DNA of 34,616 bases from an uncultured Clostridia bacterium (GTDB lineage Bacteria; Bacillota; Clostridia; Lachnospirales; Anaerotignaceae), in assembly GCA_910583755.1 (NCBI GenBank), contig CAJTZO010000027.1, positions 1 to 34,616 of the forward strand. The letters run 5' to 3'. Under the pieces are notes generated by a model, which was not told the DNA's origin, ran no database searches, and was given only the letters and a program-made list of their open reading frames with translations. Position numbers and translations under genes: made by a program. Shown one piece after another: positions 17,368 to 23,382 of this stretch; position 1 is the first letter of the stretch, and each line of letters begins with the position of its first letter.

Positions 17368-17748
17368 TTATTTCAATGTTACTGTTGCACCAACTTCAGA
17401 AAGTTTTGTTTTAATTTCTTCTGCTTCTTCTTTAGAAACTTGTTCTTTCAAAACTTTAGGTGCATTGTCAACAACTTCTTTTGCTTCTTTCAAGCCAAGA
17501 CCTGTTACTTCTCTAACAGCTTTGATAACCTTAATTTTTTCAGCACCAACTTCTGTCAATTCAACGTCAAATTCTGTTTTTTCATCTCCACCTGCTGCTG
17601 CGTTACCTACTGGACCTGCTGCTACCATAACGCCTGCTGATGCAGATACACCAAATTTTTCTTCTGCTGCTTTTACTAAGTCATTCAGTTCTAATACAGT
17701 CAATTCTTCTACTGCTGCAATGATTTCTTCAATTGATAATTTTGCCAT
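17368..17748 (-). CDS. rplL: 50S ribosomal protein L7/L12
   Basis: A 126-residue stalk protein that recruits translation factors to the ribosome. The N-terminal dimerisation part (MAKLSIEEIIAAVEELTVLELNDL) is followed by the Ala/Gly hinge (about residues 36-52) and the conserved globular domain (EKTEFDVELTEVGAEKIKVIKAVREVTGLGLKEAKEVVDNAPK, about 55-97). Full length. GGAGG precedes the ATG. It lies 54 bases after rplJ and shares its L10-regulated promoter. Unusually, a terminator and then unrelated genes follow instead of rpoB. Confidence 0.99.
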   Translation of the reverse strand: MAKLSIEEIIAAVEELTVLELNDLVKAAEEKFGVSASAGVMVAAGPVGNAAAGGDEKTEFDVELTEVGAEKIKVIKAVREVTGLGLKEAKEVVDNAPKVLKEQVSKEEAEEIKTKLSEVGATVTLK

Positions 17749-17802
17749 GTTAAAGCACCTCCATAAATTTATCCTATTTTTACGATTTTTTTCATTTTGT
17801 CA

Positions 17803-18306
17803 TTATTCTGCTGCTGCTTCTCCACCATCTTTTTCTGCAACTTGTTTGATAACACGTGCAAAAGAGGACATAGGGGATTTGAAGCTTCCCAAAAGTCTGG
17901 AAAGTAATACTTCTCTGGAAGGAATTTCAGCAATCGCTTTCATACCTTCTGCATCATAAGTGATACCTTCTACCACACCAGCTTTAAATTCTAATACTTT
18001 TAAATCTTTTGCTGCTTTGCTTAAAATACCAGCGCCTACTGTTGCATCTTCATAGCTAAAAGCAAAGGTACTAGGACCTTCTAAATATGGCTCTAAGCCT
18101 TCAAACTGTGTATCTTTAATTGCAAAACGTACCATTGTATTTTTGTATACTTTATAGTCAACACCAGCTTCTCTTAAAGTTTTTCTGAGTGCTGTATCTT
18201 GTTCTACTGTCAAGCCTCTTGCATCTACCATAACAACAGAAGAAGCTCTGCTGAGTTTTTCTTTAATTTCATCTACGATAACCTTTTTTTGTTCTATTTT
18301 TGCCAT
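17803..18306 (-). CDS. rplJ: 50S ribosomal protein L10
   Basis: A 167-residue ribosomal stalk base protein that anchors L7/L12 dimers. Conserved blocks are MAKIEQKKVIVDEIKEKL, VMVDARGLTVEQDTALRKTLREAGVDYKVYKNTMV and GPSTFAFS. The C-terminal helix (REVLLSRLLGSFKSPMSSFARVIKQVAEK) binds L7/L12. AGGAGGTG precedes the ATG. The upstream leader carries the L10-binding structure and an attenuator, so L10 represses its own operon. It is separated from rplA by 1.2 kb holding a plus-strand gene and repeat copy C. Confidence 0.99.
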   Translation of the reverse strand: MAKIEQKKVIVDEIKEKLSRASSVVMVDARGLTVEQDTALRKTLREAGVDYKVYKNTMVRFAIKDTQFEGLEPYLEGPSTFAFSYEDATVGAGILSKAAKDLKVLEFKAGVVEGITYDAEGMKAIAEIPSREVLLSRLLGSFKSPMSSFARVIKQVAEKDGGEAAAE

Positions 18307-18336
18307 TGTCTACACCTCCTATAATGATTTTTTTAC

Positions 18337-18437
18337 AAAAAAAACTCTTTGCGCGCAAACAAAGAGAAGGTATTTTCCTCGGCAGGATTTATGCTGACGC
18401 ACCTGCTGTCTGCGGCAATATTTTTTTCAACTGCTAC
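18337..18437 (-). ncRNA. L10 leader with transcription attenuator
   Basis: The minus strand downstream of the rplJ promoter carries the conserved core GCCGCAGACAGCAGGTGCG followed by TCAGCATAAATCCTGCCGAGG (18377-18416), where CAGCAGG pairs with the CCTGC arm. It matches the known L10(L12) autoregulatory leader of Firmicutes. It is followed by a terminator hairpin CTCTTTG/CAAAGAG (18345-18351 and 18360-18366) with an eight-T run. Excess L10-L12 complex would favour termination before rplJ. Confidence 0.88.
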
Positions 18438-18466
18438 AGTATACCATGTCCAATTTTTGTTGTCAA
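18438..18466 (-). promoter_or_regulatory. rplJ promoter
   Basis: TTGACA (18461-18466), 17-base spacer, TATACT (18438-18443) on the minus strand, directly before the L10 leader. Upstream lies the block TTTTTTTAACG, CTTTCTTAAAAG, CTTAATA (plus-strand reading, 18470-18502), which is shared with the rpoB promoter. Confidence 0.85.
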
Positions 18467-18623
18467 CCTTTTTTTAACGCTTTCTTAAAAGAAAGCTTAA
18501 TAAAGAACTTTCATAACAGTTCATAGAAATTGAATTAAGCTTTTCATTGAAACTGCAATAGAAATCCAACAAAAAAAAGAGAGTTTTCCTGTTTGCGAAA
18601 GAAAACAATCCATAAAAATAAGA

Positions 18624-18652
18624 TTGACAAAAAATAAAAAAGGAAATACATT
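18624..18652 (+). promoter_or_regulatory. Promoter of the plus-strand gene at 18699
   Basis: TTGACA (18624-18629), 17-base spacer, TACATT (18647-18652), about 45 bases before the start codon. This gives the inserted gene its own transcription, opposite to the flanking ribosomal protein genes. Confidence 0.65.
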
Positions 18653-18698
18653 TTTTATATTATAAATAGTGCTATATAAAAAAAGGAGTAACATAGAA

Positions 18699-19262
18699 AT
18701 GAAAAAACAGCGACATTTATCCAACAAAAACCTTATTTACTGGTTTGAAAATGAAATTATAGAAACATGTCATTTTTCAAAATCCCGTTTTCACAAACTG
18801 AGAAATCAACAGTGGAAAAATATTTACCAAAAAATCACAGAAACATTTGCAGATAAAACAAAAACATGGAAAAATGGTCTGCATTGGGCTAATACAAATG
18901 GTTATAGTCCCAAAAGTATGAAATATCTTTTAGGCTGCTATCCTGTTGATTGCGCAACATGGTTTTACCATCTACCACAAATCATACCAAATGATACTAT
19001 GGTTTATTTTTTAATTGATAGAGGTGGGGATTGGCATACAGGTGAACATGTTTGGCTTTTTGAAAGTTATCTTCCAGAATTGATAAAAGCACTTATATTA
19101 CTGAATAAAACTGCCTTTTTAGATTTTGGCTTTTTAGATTATTATATCATTTCCAAAAAATTCAAATGGATAATGGGCTTAAATCATCATGATATTATTT
19201 CTATTGTTGGGAAGGATTGTATTTCTGATTGTCTTCTTCCTCATAAAATAAATAATAAATGA
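18699..19262 (+). CDS. Hypothetical protein inserted between rplA and rplJ
   Basis: A 187-residue soluble protein that I do not recognise. The N-terminus is basic (MKKQRHLSNKN). A central block (WANTNGYSPKSMKYLLGCYP, then VDCATWFYHLPQIIPNDTMVYFLIDR) and a C-terminal block (DYYIISKKFKWIMGLNHHD, then IISIVG) look conserved, with the His-His-Asp and Cys residues notable. No catalytic motif is certain. The start at 18699 has AAAGGAG 10 bases upstream; an in-frame GTG at 18669 is less likely. It has its own promoter and a downstream terminator. It stands on the opposite strand within a ribosomal protein cluster, and repeat copy C begins right at its stop codon. This arrangement suggests an acquired gene. 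Confidence 0.7.
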   Translation: MKKQRHLSNKNLIYWFENEIIETCHFSKSRFHKLRNQQWKNIYQKITETFADKTKTWKNGLHWANTNGYSPKSMKYLLGCYPVDCATWFYHLPQIIPNDTMVYFLIDRGGDWHTGEHVWLFESYLPELIKALILLNKTAFLDFGFLDYYIISKKFKWIMGLNHHDIISIVGKDCISDCLLPHKINNK

Positions 19263-19412
19263 AAAGGCTTGACCGAAACTTTGAAACGGAAACTACGTTT
19301 CCTTAAAAAAACTGATTTTATAAGGAAAAATGTTAGTTTTTCCATGAAAGTTTTTTTAAAAAAGTTGGTGGGTATGGGTGAAACCCACAAAAAAAGACTT
19401 TCTTGACAGACT
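19263..19412 (+). repeat. Modular palindrome element, copy C (left end missing)
   Basis: Same orientation as copy D. It carries GGAAACTACGTTTCC (19288-19302), GGAAAAATGTTAGTTTTTCC (19324-19343), a GTGGGT/ACCCAC hairpin (19368-19388) and the terminus TTGACAGACT (19403-19412). The AGCTTGTCAA end and the GAGGGCTAGCCCTC palindrome are lost. AAAGGCTTG occurs on both sides (19263-19271 and 19413-19421). This may be a short target duplication, or a deletion between this flank and the internal AAAGGCTTG module seen in copy A. It abuts the stop codon of the upstream gene. Confidence 0.7.
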
Positions 19413-19450
19413 AAAGGCTTGTATGAATAACATACAAGCCTTTTTATTTT
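19413..19450 (+). terminator. Terminator of the 18699-19262 gene
   Basis: AAAGGCTTGTATG (19413-19425) pairs perfectly with CATACAAGCCTTT (19431-19443) around AATAA, followed by TTTTTATTTT. In the inferred state without copy C it would follow directly after the gene's stop codon. Its reverse reading could also help to end the rplK-rplA transcript. Confidence 0.75.
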
Positions 19451-19492
19451 GCGAAATTGTGTTTCGCAAAAAGGTATTTGAGCAAAGCTCAA
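19447..19492 (-). terminator. Probable rplK-rplA terminator region
   Basis: Just after the rplA stop, the minus strand has TTGAGCTTTGCTCAA (19478-19492), then TTTTTT, then a second hairpin TTTTGCGAAA/TTTCGCAAAA (19447-19471). The U-run is five bases from the first stem, so efficiency is uncertain. Confidence 0.5.
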
Positions 19493-19496
19493 GGTC

Positions 19497-20192
19497 TTAT
19501 TCTGTAATTTTAGCAGGGTTGACTTTTACACCAGGACCCATTGTTGTAGAAATTACAACGCTTTTCATGTACTGACCTTTTGCTGCTGCTGGTTTTGCTT
19601 TTATCAATGCACTCATAAGAGTTTGGAAGTTCTCGCTTAATTTTTCAGAACCAAAAGATACCTTACCTACAGGAACATGAATAATATTTGTTTTATCCAA
19701 ACGATATTCAATTTTACCAGCTTTAATATCTTTTACAGCTTTTGTTACGTCCATAGTAACGGTACCTGCTTTTGGGTTAGGCATTAAACCTTTTGGACCC
19801 AACACACGACCAAGACGACCAACTACACCCATCATATCAGGGGTAGCAACTGCAACATCAAATCCAAACCAGTTATCATTTTGAATTTTTGGAATCAAAT
19901 CTTCTGCTCCTACAAAGTCTGCGCCAGCTGCTAAAGCTTCTTCTGCCTTATCGCCTTTTGCAAACACTAAAACACGCACTGTTTTTCCTGTACCATGTGG
20001 AAGAACAACCGCGCCACGTACTTGTTGGTCAGCATGTCTGCTGTCAACACCCAAACGAACATGTGCTTCTACGGTTTCATCAAATTTTGCAGATGCTGTT
20101 TTTTGCACCAATTCAATGGCATCTGCTGTATCATAAAGCATTGTTTTGTCCACTAACTTTGCTTTTTCAATATATTTTTTTCCTCTTTTCAC
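19497..20192 (-). CDS. rplA: 50S ribosomal protein L1
   Basis: A 231-residue protein of the ribosomal L1 stalk, which helps release deacylated tRNA and also represses its own mRNA. Conserved blocks are KRGKKYIEKAKLVDKT, VEAHVRLGVDSRHADQQVRGAVVLPHGTGKTVRVLVFAKGD and MMGVVGRLGRVLGPKGLMPNPK. The start is GTG at 20192, chosen because AAGGAGG lies 8 bases before it; the open frame extends further upstream without a better start. An L1-binding-site mimic lies just before the ribosome binding site. In most relatives rplJ would follow at once; here it does not. Confidence 0.97.
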   Translation of the reverse strand: MKRGKKYIEKAKLVDKTMLYDTADAIELVQKTASAKFDETVEAHVRLGVDSRHADQQVRGAVVLPHGTGKTVRVLVFAKGDKAEEALAAGADFVGAEDLIPKIQNDNWFGFDVAVATPDMMGVVGRLGRVLGPKGLMPNPKAGTVTMDVTKAVKDIKAGKIEYRLDKTNIIHVPVGKVSFGSEKLSENFQTLMSALIKAKPAAAKGQYMKSVVISTTMGPGVKVNPAKITE

Positions 20193-20207
20193 TTTCGTGA
20201 CCTCCTT

Positions 20208-20237
20208 ATGTGGTAATATCGGGAGAGCCCCTCCCAC
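20208..20237 (-). promoter_or_regulatory. L1-binding-site mimic before rplA
   Basis: On the minus strand, GTGGGAGGGG, then CTCTCCCGATATTACCACAT, just upstream of the rplA AGGAGG. GTGG pairs with CCAC, and GGGAG with CTCCC, around an internal loop. The GTGGGAGG string is also found in the L1-binding helix of 23S rRNA. It resembles the site before rplK (20692-20723). Bound L1 would block the ribosome binding site. Confidence 0.65.
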
Positions 20238-20248
20238 TGTTTGCGTTC

Positions 20249-20674
20249 TTATTCTTCTACTGTAATACCCATGCTTCTTGCTGTACCACAAATCATGCTG
20301 TATGCTGCATCAATAGAAGCAGCATTCAAATCTGGCATTTTTGTTTCTGCAATTTTCATCACTTCTGCTTTGGAAATTTTTGCAACTTTTGTTTTGTTTG
20401 GTACACCAGAGCCGGATTCAATTCCGCAAGCTTTTTTCAAAAGAACTGCTGCTGGTGGAGTTTTTGTAATAAAAGTGAAACTTCTGTCTTGATATACGGT
20501 AATCACAACAGGGATAATCAGACCAGCCTGTGCTGCTGTTTTTTCATTAAATTCTTTACAGAAACCCATAATATTGACACCATGCTGACCTAATGCAGGA
20601 CCAACAGGTGGTGCTGGTGTTGCTTTTGCTGCTGGAATTTGTAATTTGATATAACCTGTAACTTTTTTTGCCAT
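20249..20674 (-). CDS. rplK: 50S ribosomal protein L11
   Basis: A 141-residue protein at the GTPase-associated centre of the large subunit; it binds 23S rRNA helices 43/44. The N-terminal domain MAKKVTGYIKLQIPAAKATP, APPVGPALGQHGVNIMGFCK and the C-terminal FITKTPPAAVLLKKACGIESGSGVPNK are canonical, and length is normal. AGGAGGTG precedes the ATG. It lies between nusG and rplA in the usual order, with an L1-binding-site mimic in its own 5' leader, so L1 can control both genes. Confidence 0.99.
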   Translation of the reverse strand: MAKKVTGYIKLQIPAAKATPAPPVGPALGQHGVNIMGFCKEFNEKTAAQAGLIIPVVITVYQDRSFTFITKTPPAAVLLKKACGIESGSGVPNKTKVAKISKAEVMKIAETKMPDLNAASIDAAYSMICGTARSMGITVEE

Positions 20675-20691
20675 TTCGGCACCTCCTATAA

Positions 20692-20723
20692 ATGTGGTAA
20701 TTAACGGGAATTTGCCCTCCCAC
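20692..20723 (-). promoter_or_regulatory. L1-binding-site mimic before rplK
   Basis: On the minus strand, GTGGGAGGG, then CAAATTCCCGTTAATTACC and ACAT, 18 bases or so before the rplK ATG. It shares GTGGGAGGG, TCCCG and TTACCACAT in the same order with the site before rplA. Both look like copies of the 23S rRNA L1-binding motif. A further hairpin (GCACA/TGTGC, 20724-20745) sits between it and the nusG stop. Confidence 0.65.
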
Positions 20724-20757
20724 GCACAAGCCCGTATGCCTGTGCAAAAACGAATCC

Positions 20758-21297
20758 TTATACTTTTTCAATCTGCCCAAAATCAAGTTCAACGGGTGTT
20801 TCTCTACCAAAAATAGATAATTTGACAACCAGCGTTCTTTTGTTGGTATTAATCTCTTTGATGATGCCAATAGAATTTGCAAAAGGTCCTGCAATGACTT
20901 TTACACTGTCTCCCAGTTCCATATCAAATGTTTCTGTGGAGCCAATGCCCATAGCAAATACTTCTTCGTCTGTCAATGGAACAGGTTTTGAACCCGGACC
21001 AACAAAGCTTGTAACACCTCTTGTATTTCTGACAACATACCATGTATCATCATTCATAATCATTTTTAAAAGCACATAGCCAGGAAATACTTTTCTTTGC
21101 ACTGTCTTTTTTTGACCATTTTTGACTTCCGTTACCTCTTGCAAAGGAACACTAACCTCTAAAATTTGGTCTTGCATTCCCCTGTTTTCAATAATTTTTT
21201 CAATATTGGCTTTTACTTTATTTTCATATCCAGAATAAGTATGCACAACATACCATCTCATTTTATTTGATTCTGGTTTTATTGTTTCATCAGACAT
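20758..21297 (-). CDS. nusG: Transcription termination/antitermination factor NusG
   Basis: A 179-residue transcription elongation factor that binds RNA polymerase and couples to the ribosome. The NGN domain (MRWYVVHTYSGYENKVKANIEK; RKVFPGYVLLKMIMNDDTWYVVRNTRGVTSFVG) spans about residues 13-110. The KOW domain (GDSVKVIAGPFANSIGIIKEI) runs from about 129 to 179. AAAGGATGG precedes the ATG. It lies 30 bases after secE and 83 before rplK, the standard bacterial order. NusG here would act on the same polymerase whose genes lie far downstream. Confidence 0.99.
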   Translation of the reverse strand: MSDETIKPESNKMRWYVVHTYSGYENKVKANIEKIIENRGMQDQILEVSVPLQEVTEVKNGQKKTVQRKVFPGYVLLKMIMNDDTWYVVRNTRGVTSFVGPGSKPVPLTDEEVFAMGIGSTETFDMELGDSVKVIAGPFANSIGIIKEINTNKRTLVVKLSIFGRETPVELDFGQIEKV

Positions 21298-21327
21298 TCA
21301 TACCATCCTTTTTCCACTTGATTTTTG

Positions 21328-21591
21328 CTATCCTAATAAATTCAGTATACAGTCATAGCCTCCAGAATAGACCATATCCATACAGGTAATAATAACGCCT
21401 ACTAATAAAGAAGTCAAAATAACTGTCACTGTTTTTTTTGCCAATTCCTGTTTTGTTGGCCACACAATTTTTCGAAACTCTGCCTTGTAATCTGCTACTG
21501 TTTCAGAAAATGTTGGTTTATCACTTTTTTTTGGCAATTTTTTTTGTTCTTTCGTTTTTCCGCTTGGGTTTGTGGTGTTCTTTTCTTCCAT
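21328..21591 (-). CDS. secE: Preprotein translocase subunit SecE
   Basis: An 87-residue small subunit of the SecYEG channel. A polar, lysine-rich N-terminal extension (MEEKNTTNPSGKTKEQKKLP) leads into the conserved amphipathic helix (AEFRKIVWPTKQELAKKT) and one membrane segment (VTVILTSLLVGVIITCMDMVYSG). The single-span form is usual in Firmicutes. The ATG at 21591 is preferred because AAGGAA lies about 8 bases before it; an in-frame GTG at 21600 would overlap that site. It lies 18 bases after rpmG and 30 before nusG. Confidence 0.95.
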   Translation of the reverse strand: MEEKNTTNPSGKTKEQKKLPKKSDKPTFSETVADYKAEFRKIVWPTKQELAKKTVTVILTSLLVGVIITCMDMVYSGGYDCILNLLG

Positions 21592-21609
21592 ACTGTTCAC
21601 TTCCTTACA

Positions 21610-21759
21610 TTATTTTGTTTCTTTGTGTAATGTATGGGATTTACAGAACTTACAATATTTTTTCAGTTCCATTCTGTCAGGCATCGTTTTTTTGTCCTTT
21701 GTAGTGCTGTAATTTCTTTGTTTACATTCTGTGCATGCTAAGGTAATCCTTGTTCTCAA
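21610..21759 (-). CDS. rpmG: 50S ribosomal protein L33
   Basis: A 49-residue protein starting at TTG, with GGAGGTGG before it: RTRITLACTECKQRNYSTTK, then DKKTMPDRMELKKYCKFCKS and HTLHKETK. Four cysteines (CTEC and CKFC) mark the zinc-binding C+ form of L33. The MPDRMELKKYC block is the family signature. It leads the rpmG-secE-nusG-rplK-rplA unit, as in many clostridia. It is short and uses a non-ATG start, so automated calling may miss it. Confidence 0.95.
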   Translation of the reverse strand: MRTRITLACTECKQRNYSTTKDKKTMPDRMELKKYCKFCKSHTLHKETK

Positions 21760-21822
21760 GACTTCCACCTCCATTAGTCAATTTTTTTGCATAAAAAAAA
21801 GACTTGCGCCTTTCTGAATAAG

Positions 21823-21851
21823 AGAATAACATAAGTCTTTTTGGTTGTCAA
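21823..21851 (-). promoter_or_regulatory. Promoter of the rpmG-secE-nusG-rplKA unit
   Basis: TTGACA (21846-21851), 17-base spacer, TATTCT (21823-21828) on the minus strand, about 64 bases before the rpmG start. No other good promoter is seen between here and rplA. Confidence 0.75.
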
Positions 21852-21967
21852 GTAGTATTTTTTATTTGGAAGATAAAAAGAATTTTTAAAAGGTTAAATT
21901 TGATGACATAATCAAGCAAAATAATAACGGAAAGGAGTGGAATCGTAGTGACCTTTCGGAGGAGGAA

Positions 21968-22024
21968 ATGACAAATAAAATGAAATACACCTCAGAAATT
22001 GAATCATTCCCTCCAGATTATTAA
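21968..22024 (+). other. Possible 18-codon ORF with strong ribosome binding site
   Basis: GGAGGAGG lies just before an ATG opening 18 codons (MTNKMKYTSEIESFPPDY), then TAA. About 30 bases later comes a stable hairpin with a short T-run. A weak promoter (TTGATG, 16 bases, TAATAA, 21911-21938) may precede it. It could be a real microprotein, a small RNA, or the 5' remnant of a decayed gene. The rest of the 420-base gap 21760-22179 holds only the rpmG promoter and this unit. Confidence 0.25.
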
Positions 22025-22051
22025 TAAAAATACAAACATTTAAAAATTGAT

Positions 22052-22100
22052 AAAAAAAAGTGACGCAGTACCGACAATTTTATTTGCATCACTTTTTATA
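22052..22100. terminator. Bidirectional terminator
   Basis: AAAAAGTGACGCA (22055-22067) pairs with TGCATCACTTTTT (22085-22097) with one mismatch. On the minus strand an eight-T run follows, fitting the end of the DtxR-type regulator transcript. On the plus strand five T follow, fitting the small unit at 21968. Confidence 0.75.
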
Positions 22101-22179
22101 GTATGTTTTATAAAACAAACTACATGCATATTATATATGGCATAGTTTTACAAGTAGATGATAGAACATTTTACCTTTT

Positions 22180-22545
22180 TTATTGATTTCCCATGTGTTT
22201 CAAAATACAATCCAAAGTTTGCTCACTAATCACATGCTCCATACGACAGGCATCTTTTGCTGCTATTTCTTCCTCCACACCAATCTGCATCAAAAATTCC
22301 TTAAGCACACAATGTCTATGATAAATATTTTCTGCAACCTCTTTTCCTTTTTCTGTCAAAAGAAGCTGATTAATTTGTCCCACTTTAACATAACCTGATT
22401 CCTTGAGTAGGGACATCGCACGACTTACACTAGGCTTGGAAAAACCTAATTCGTTCGCTACATCAACAGAGCGCGCAATTCCATTTCTTTTTTCCAAAAC
22501 AAGGATAGTTTCTAAATAATTTTCTCCTGATTCTTGTAATTTCAT
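22180..22545 (-). CDS. DtxR/MntR family metal-dependent transcriptional regulator
   Basis: A 121-residue metalloregulator. The N-terminal winged helix-turn-helix (residues 1-65, ARSVDVANELGFSKPSVSRAM as the HTH) precedes the dimerisation/metal domain. Compared with MntR, the ligand positions read Asn9 (for Asp8), Glu12, His78, Cys100 (for Glu99), Glu103 and His104. The Cys resembles DtxR-type iron regulators, whereas Asn9 is unusual. There is no SH3-like C-terminal domain, as in many clostridial homologues. It diverges from a DUF2325 gene. The nearby znuABC genes are separated by three genes and a repeat, so regulation of them is only a possibility. Confidence 0.92.
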   Translation of the reverse strand: MKLQESGENYLETILVLEKRNGIARSVDVANELGFSKPSVSRAMSLLKESGYVKVGQINQLLLTEKGKEVAENIYHRHCVLKEFLMQIGVEEEIAAKDACRMEHVISEQTLDCILKHMGNQ

Positions 22546-22586
22546 ATAAATTCACCACACTTTTCAAAAACCGTTCTATAAATTTT

Positions 22587-22615
22587 ATCATATCATATTC
22601 CTATCTAAGAATCAA
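22587..22615 (-). promoter_or_regulatory. Promoter of the DtxR-type regulator gene
   Basis: TTGATT (22610-22615), 17-base spacer, TATGAT (22587-22592) on the minus strand, back to back with the DUF2325 promoter. No clear DtxR-type palindrome was seen. Confidence 0.5.
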
Positions 22616-22640
22616 GAAACACATTTTAGTGGAATTTCTA

Positions 22641-22669
22641 TTGACAATCGGATATTTTAGTGATATTAT
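22641..22669 (+). promoter_or_regulatory. Promoter of the DUF2325 gene
   Basis: TTGACA (22641-22646), 17-base spacer, TATTAT (22664-22669), about 47 bases before the ATG. Confidence 0.75.
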
Positions 22670-22716
22670 GATAACAATAGTTAGTTATAGGTAATTTCGA
22701 AAGGAGTTGTTTTATT

Positions 22717-22998
22717 ATGAGTATTGTTATTGTTGGTGGACATGACCGTATGATAAATCAATATAAAGAAATTTGTAAAAATTATAAATGTAAAGCAAAA
22801 ATATTTACCCATTTACCAAGCAATTTTAAAGCAAAAATAGGAAACGCTGATTTATTAGTTCTTTTTACAAGCACTGTTTCCCATACAATGGTGCATGGTG
22901 CCTTACAAGAAGCAAATAAAAATCATATGATTGTGGCACGTTCTCATAGCAGCAGTTCCTGTGCTTTAAAAAAAATATTAGATTGTCATTGTTGTTAA
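22717..22998 (+). CDS. DUF2325 domain protein
   Basis: A 93-residue protein that is essentially one DUF2325 domain. It opens with MSIVIVGGHDRM and has a Rossmann-like beta-alpha pattern (ADLLVLFTSTVSHTMVHGALQEANKN, then IVARSHSSSS). The C-terminus is cysteine-rich (CALKKILDCHCC), and together with conserved His residues it could bind metal. Function is not established. In Firmicutes this family is often found near metal regulators, which fits the divergent DtxR-type gene. GAAAGGAG precedes the ATG. The transcript ends at the hairpin at 23046-23077. Confidence 0.85.
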   Translation: MSIVIVGGHDRMINQYKEICKNYKCKAKIFTHLPSNFKAKIGNADLLVLFTSTVSHTMVHGALQEANKNHMIVARSHSSSSCALKKILDCHCC

Positions 22999-23045
22999 AC
23001 TTCATTTTTTTGCCCATTGGTTAGCATTTACTAATTGCCTCTCAT

Positions 23046-23077
23046 AAAAAAATAGGGCAAGTCCGCCCTATTTTTTT
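23046..23077. terminator. Bidirectional terminator between convergent genes
   Basis: AAAAAAATAGGGC (23046-23058) pairs perfectly with GCCCTATTTTTTT (23065-23077). It serves the DUF2325 gene on the plus strand and the small membrane protein gene on the minus strand. The latter's stop codon lies inside the stem. Confidence 0.9.
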
Positions 23078-23373
23078 ATCCCAAATTGAATTAAAAGCAA
23101 AAGCATTCCAATCATCAAAAGTTCCATACGAAACAAGGAACTTTTTTCCTTTCTATACTGCTGATAAAACTTATCTTTTTGAAAGTTTTTCCCTAGTCGT
23201 TTTTTTTCGTCTTCTTGGTCTTCTAAATAACAATAATATTGATTAAAGACTAAAAAAATAAGGTACATTACTGCCAAAACAACATAAGTTTCTGGCTTAT
23301 TCCAACAATAAATTATTGTAAGGAGCAATATCCAAAGAATGACTTTTCTTAATCTTTTTGATTTTTCTTTCAT
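23068..23373 (-). CDS. Small membrane protein of unknown function
   Basis: A 101-residue protein with a basic N-terminus (MKEKSKRLRK), two close hydrophobic segments (about residues 10-22 and 29-46), a charged central part (about 48-78, rich in Lys, Gln and Glu) and a C-terminal hydrophobic segment (about 82-97). I do not recognise the family. It starts 9 bases after the TSCPD gene with no good ribosome binding site, so translation is probably coupled to that gene. Its stop codon is embedded in the terminator. Confidence 0.65.
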   Translation of the reverse strand: MKEKSKRLRKVILWILLLTIIYCWNKPETYVVLAVMYLIFLVFNQYYCYLEDQEDEKKRLGKNFQKDKFYQQYRKEKSSLFRMELLMIGMLLLLIQFGIKK

Positions 23374-23382
23374 AAAAATTTT

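Noticed and set aside
19241..19575. Frames on both strands crossing repeat copy C
   Set aside because: They read through palindromes and a terminator and differ from copy to copy, so they are not coding.
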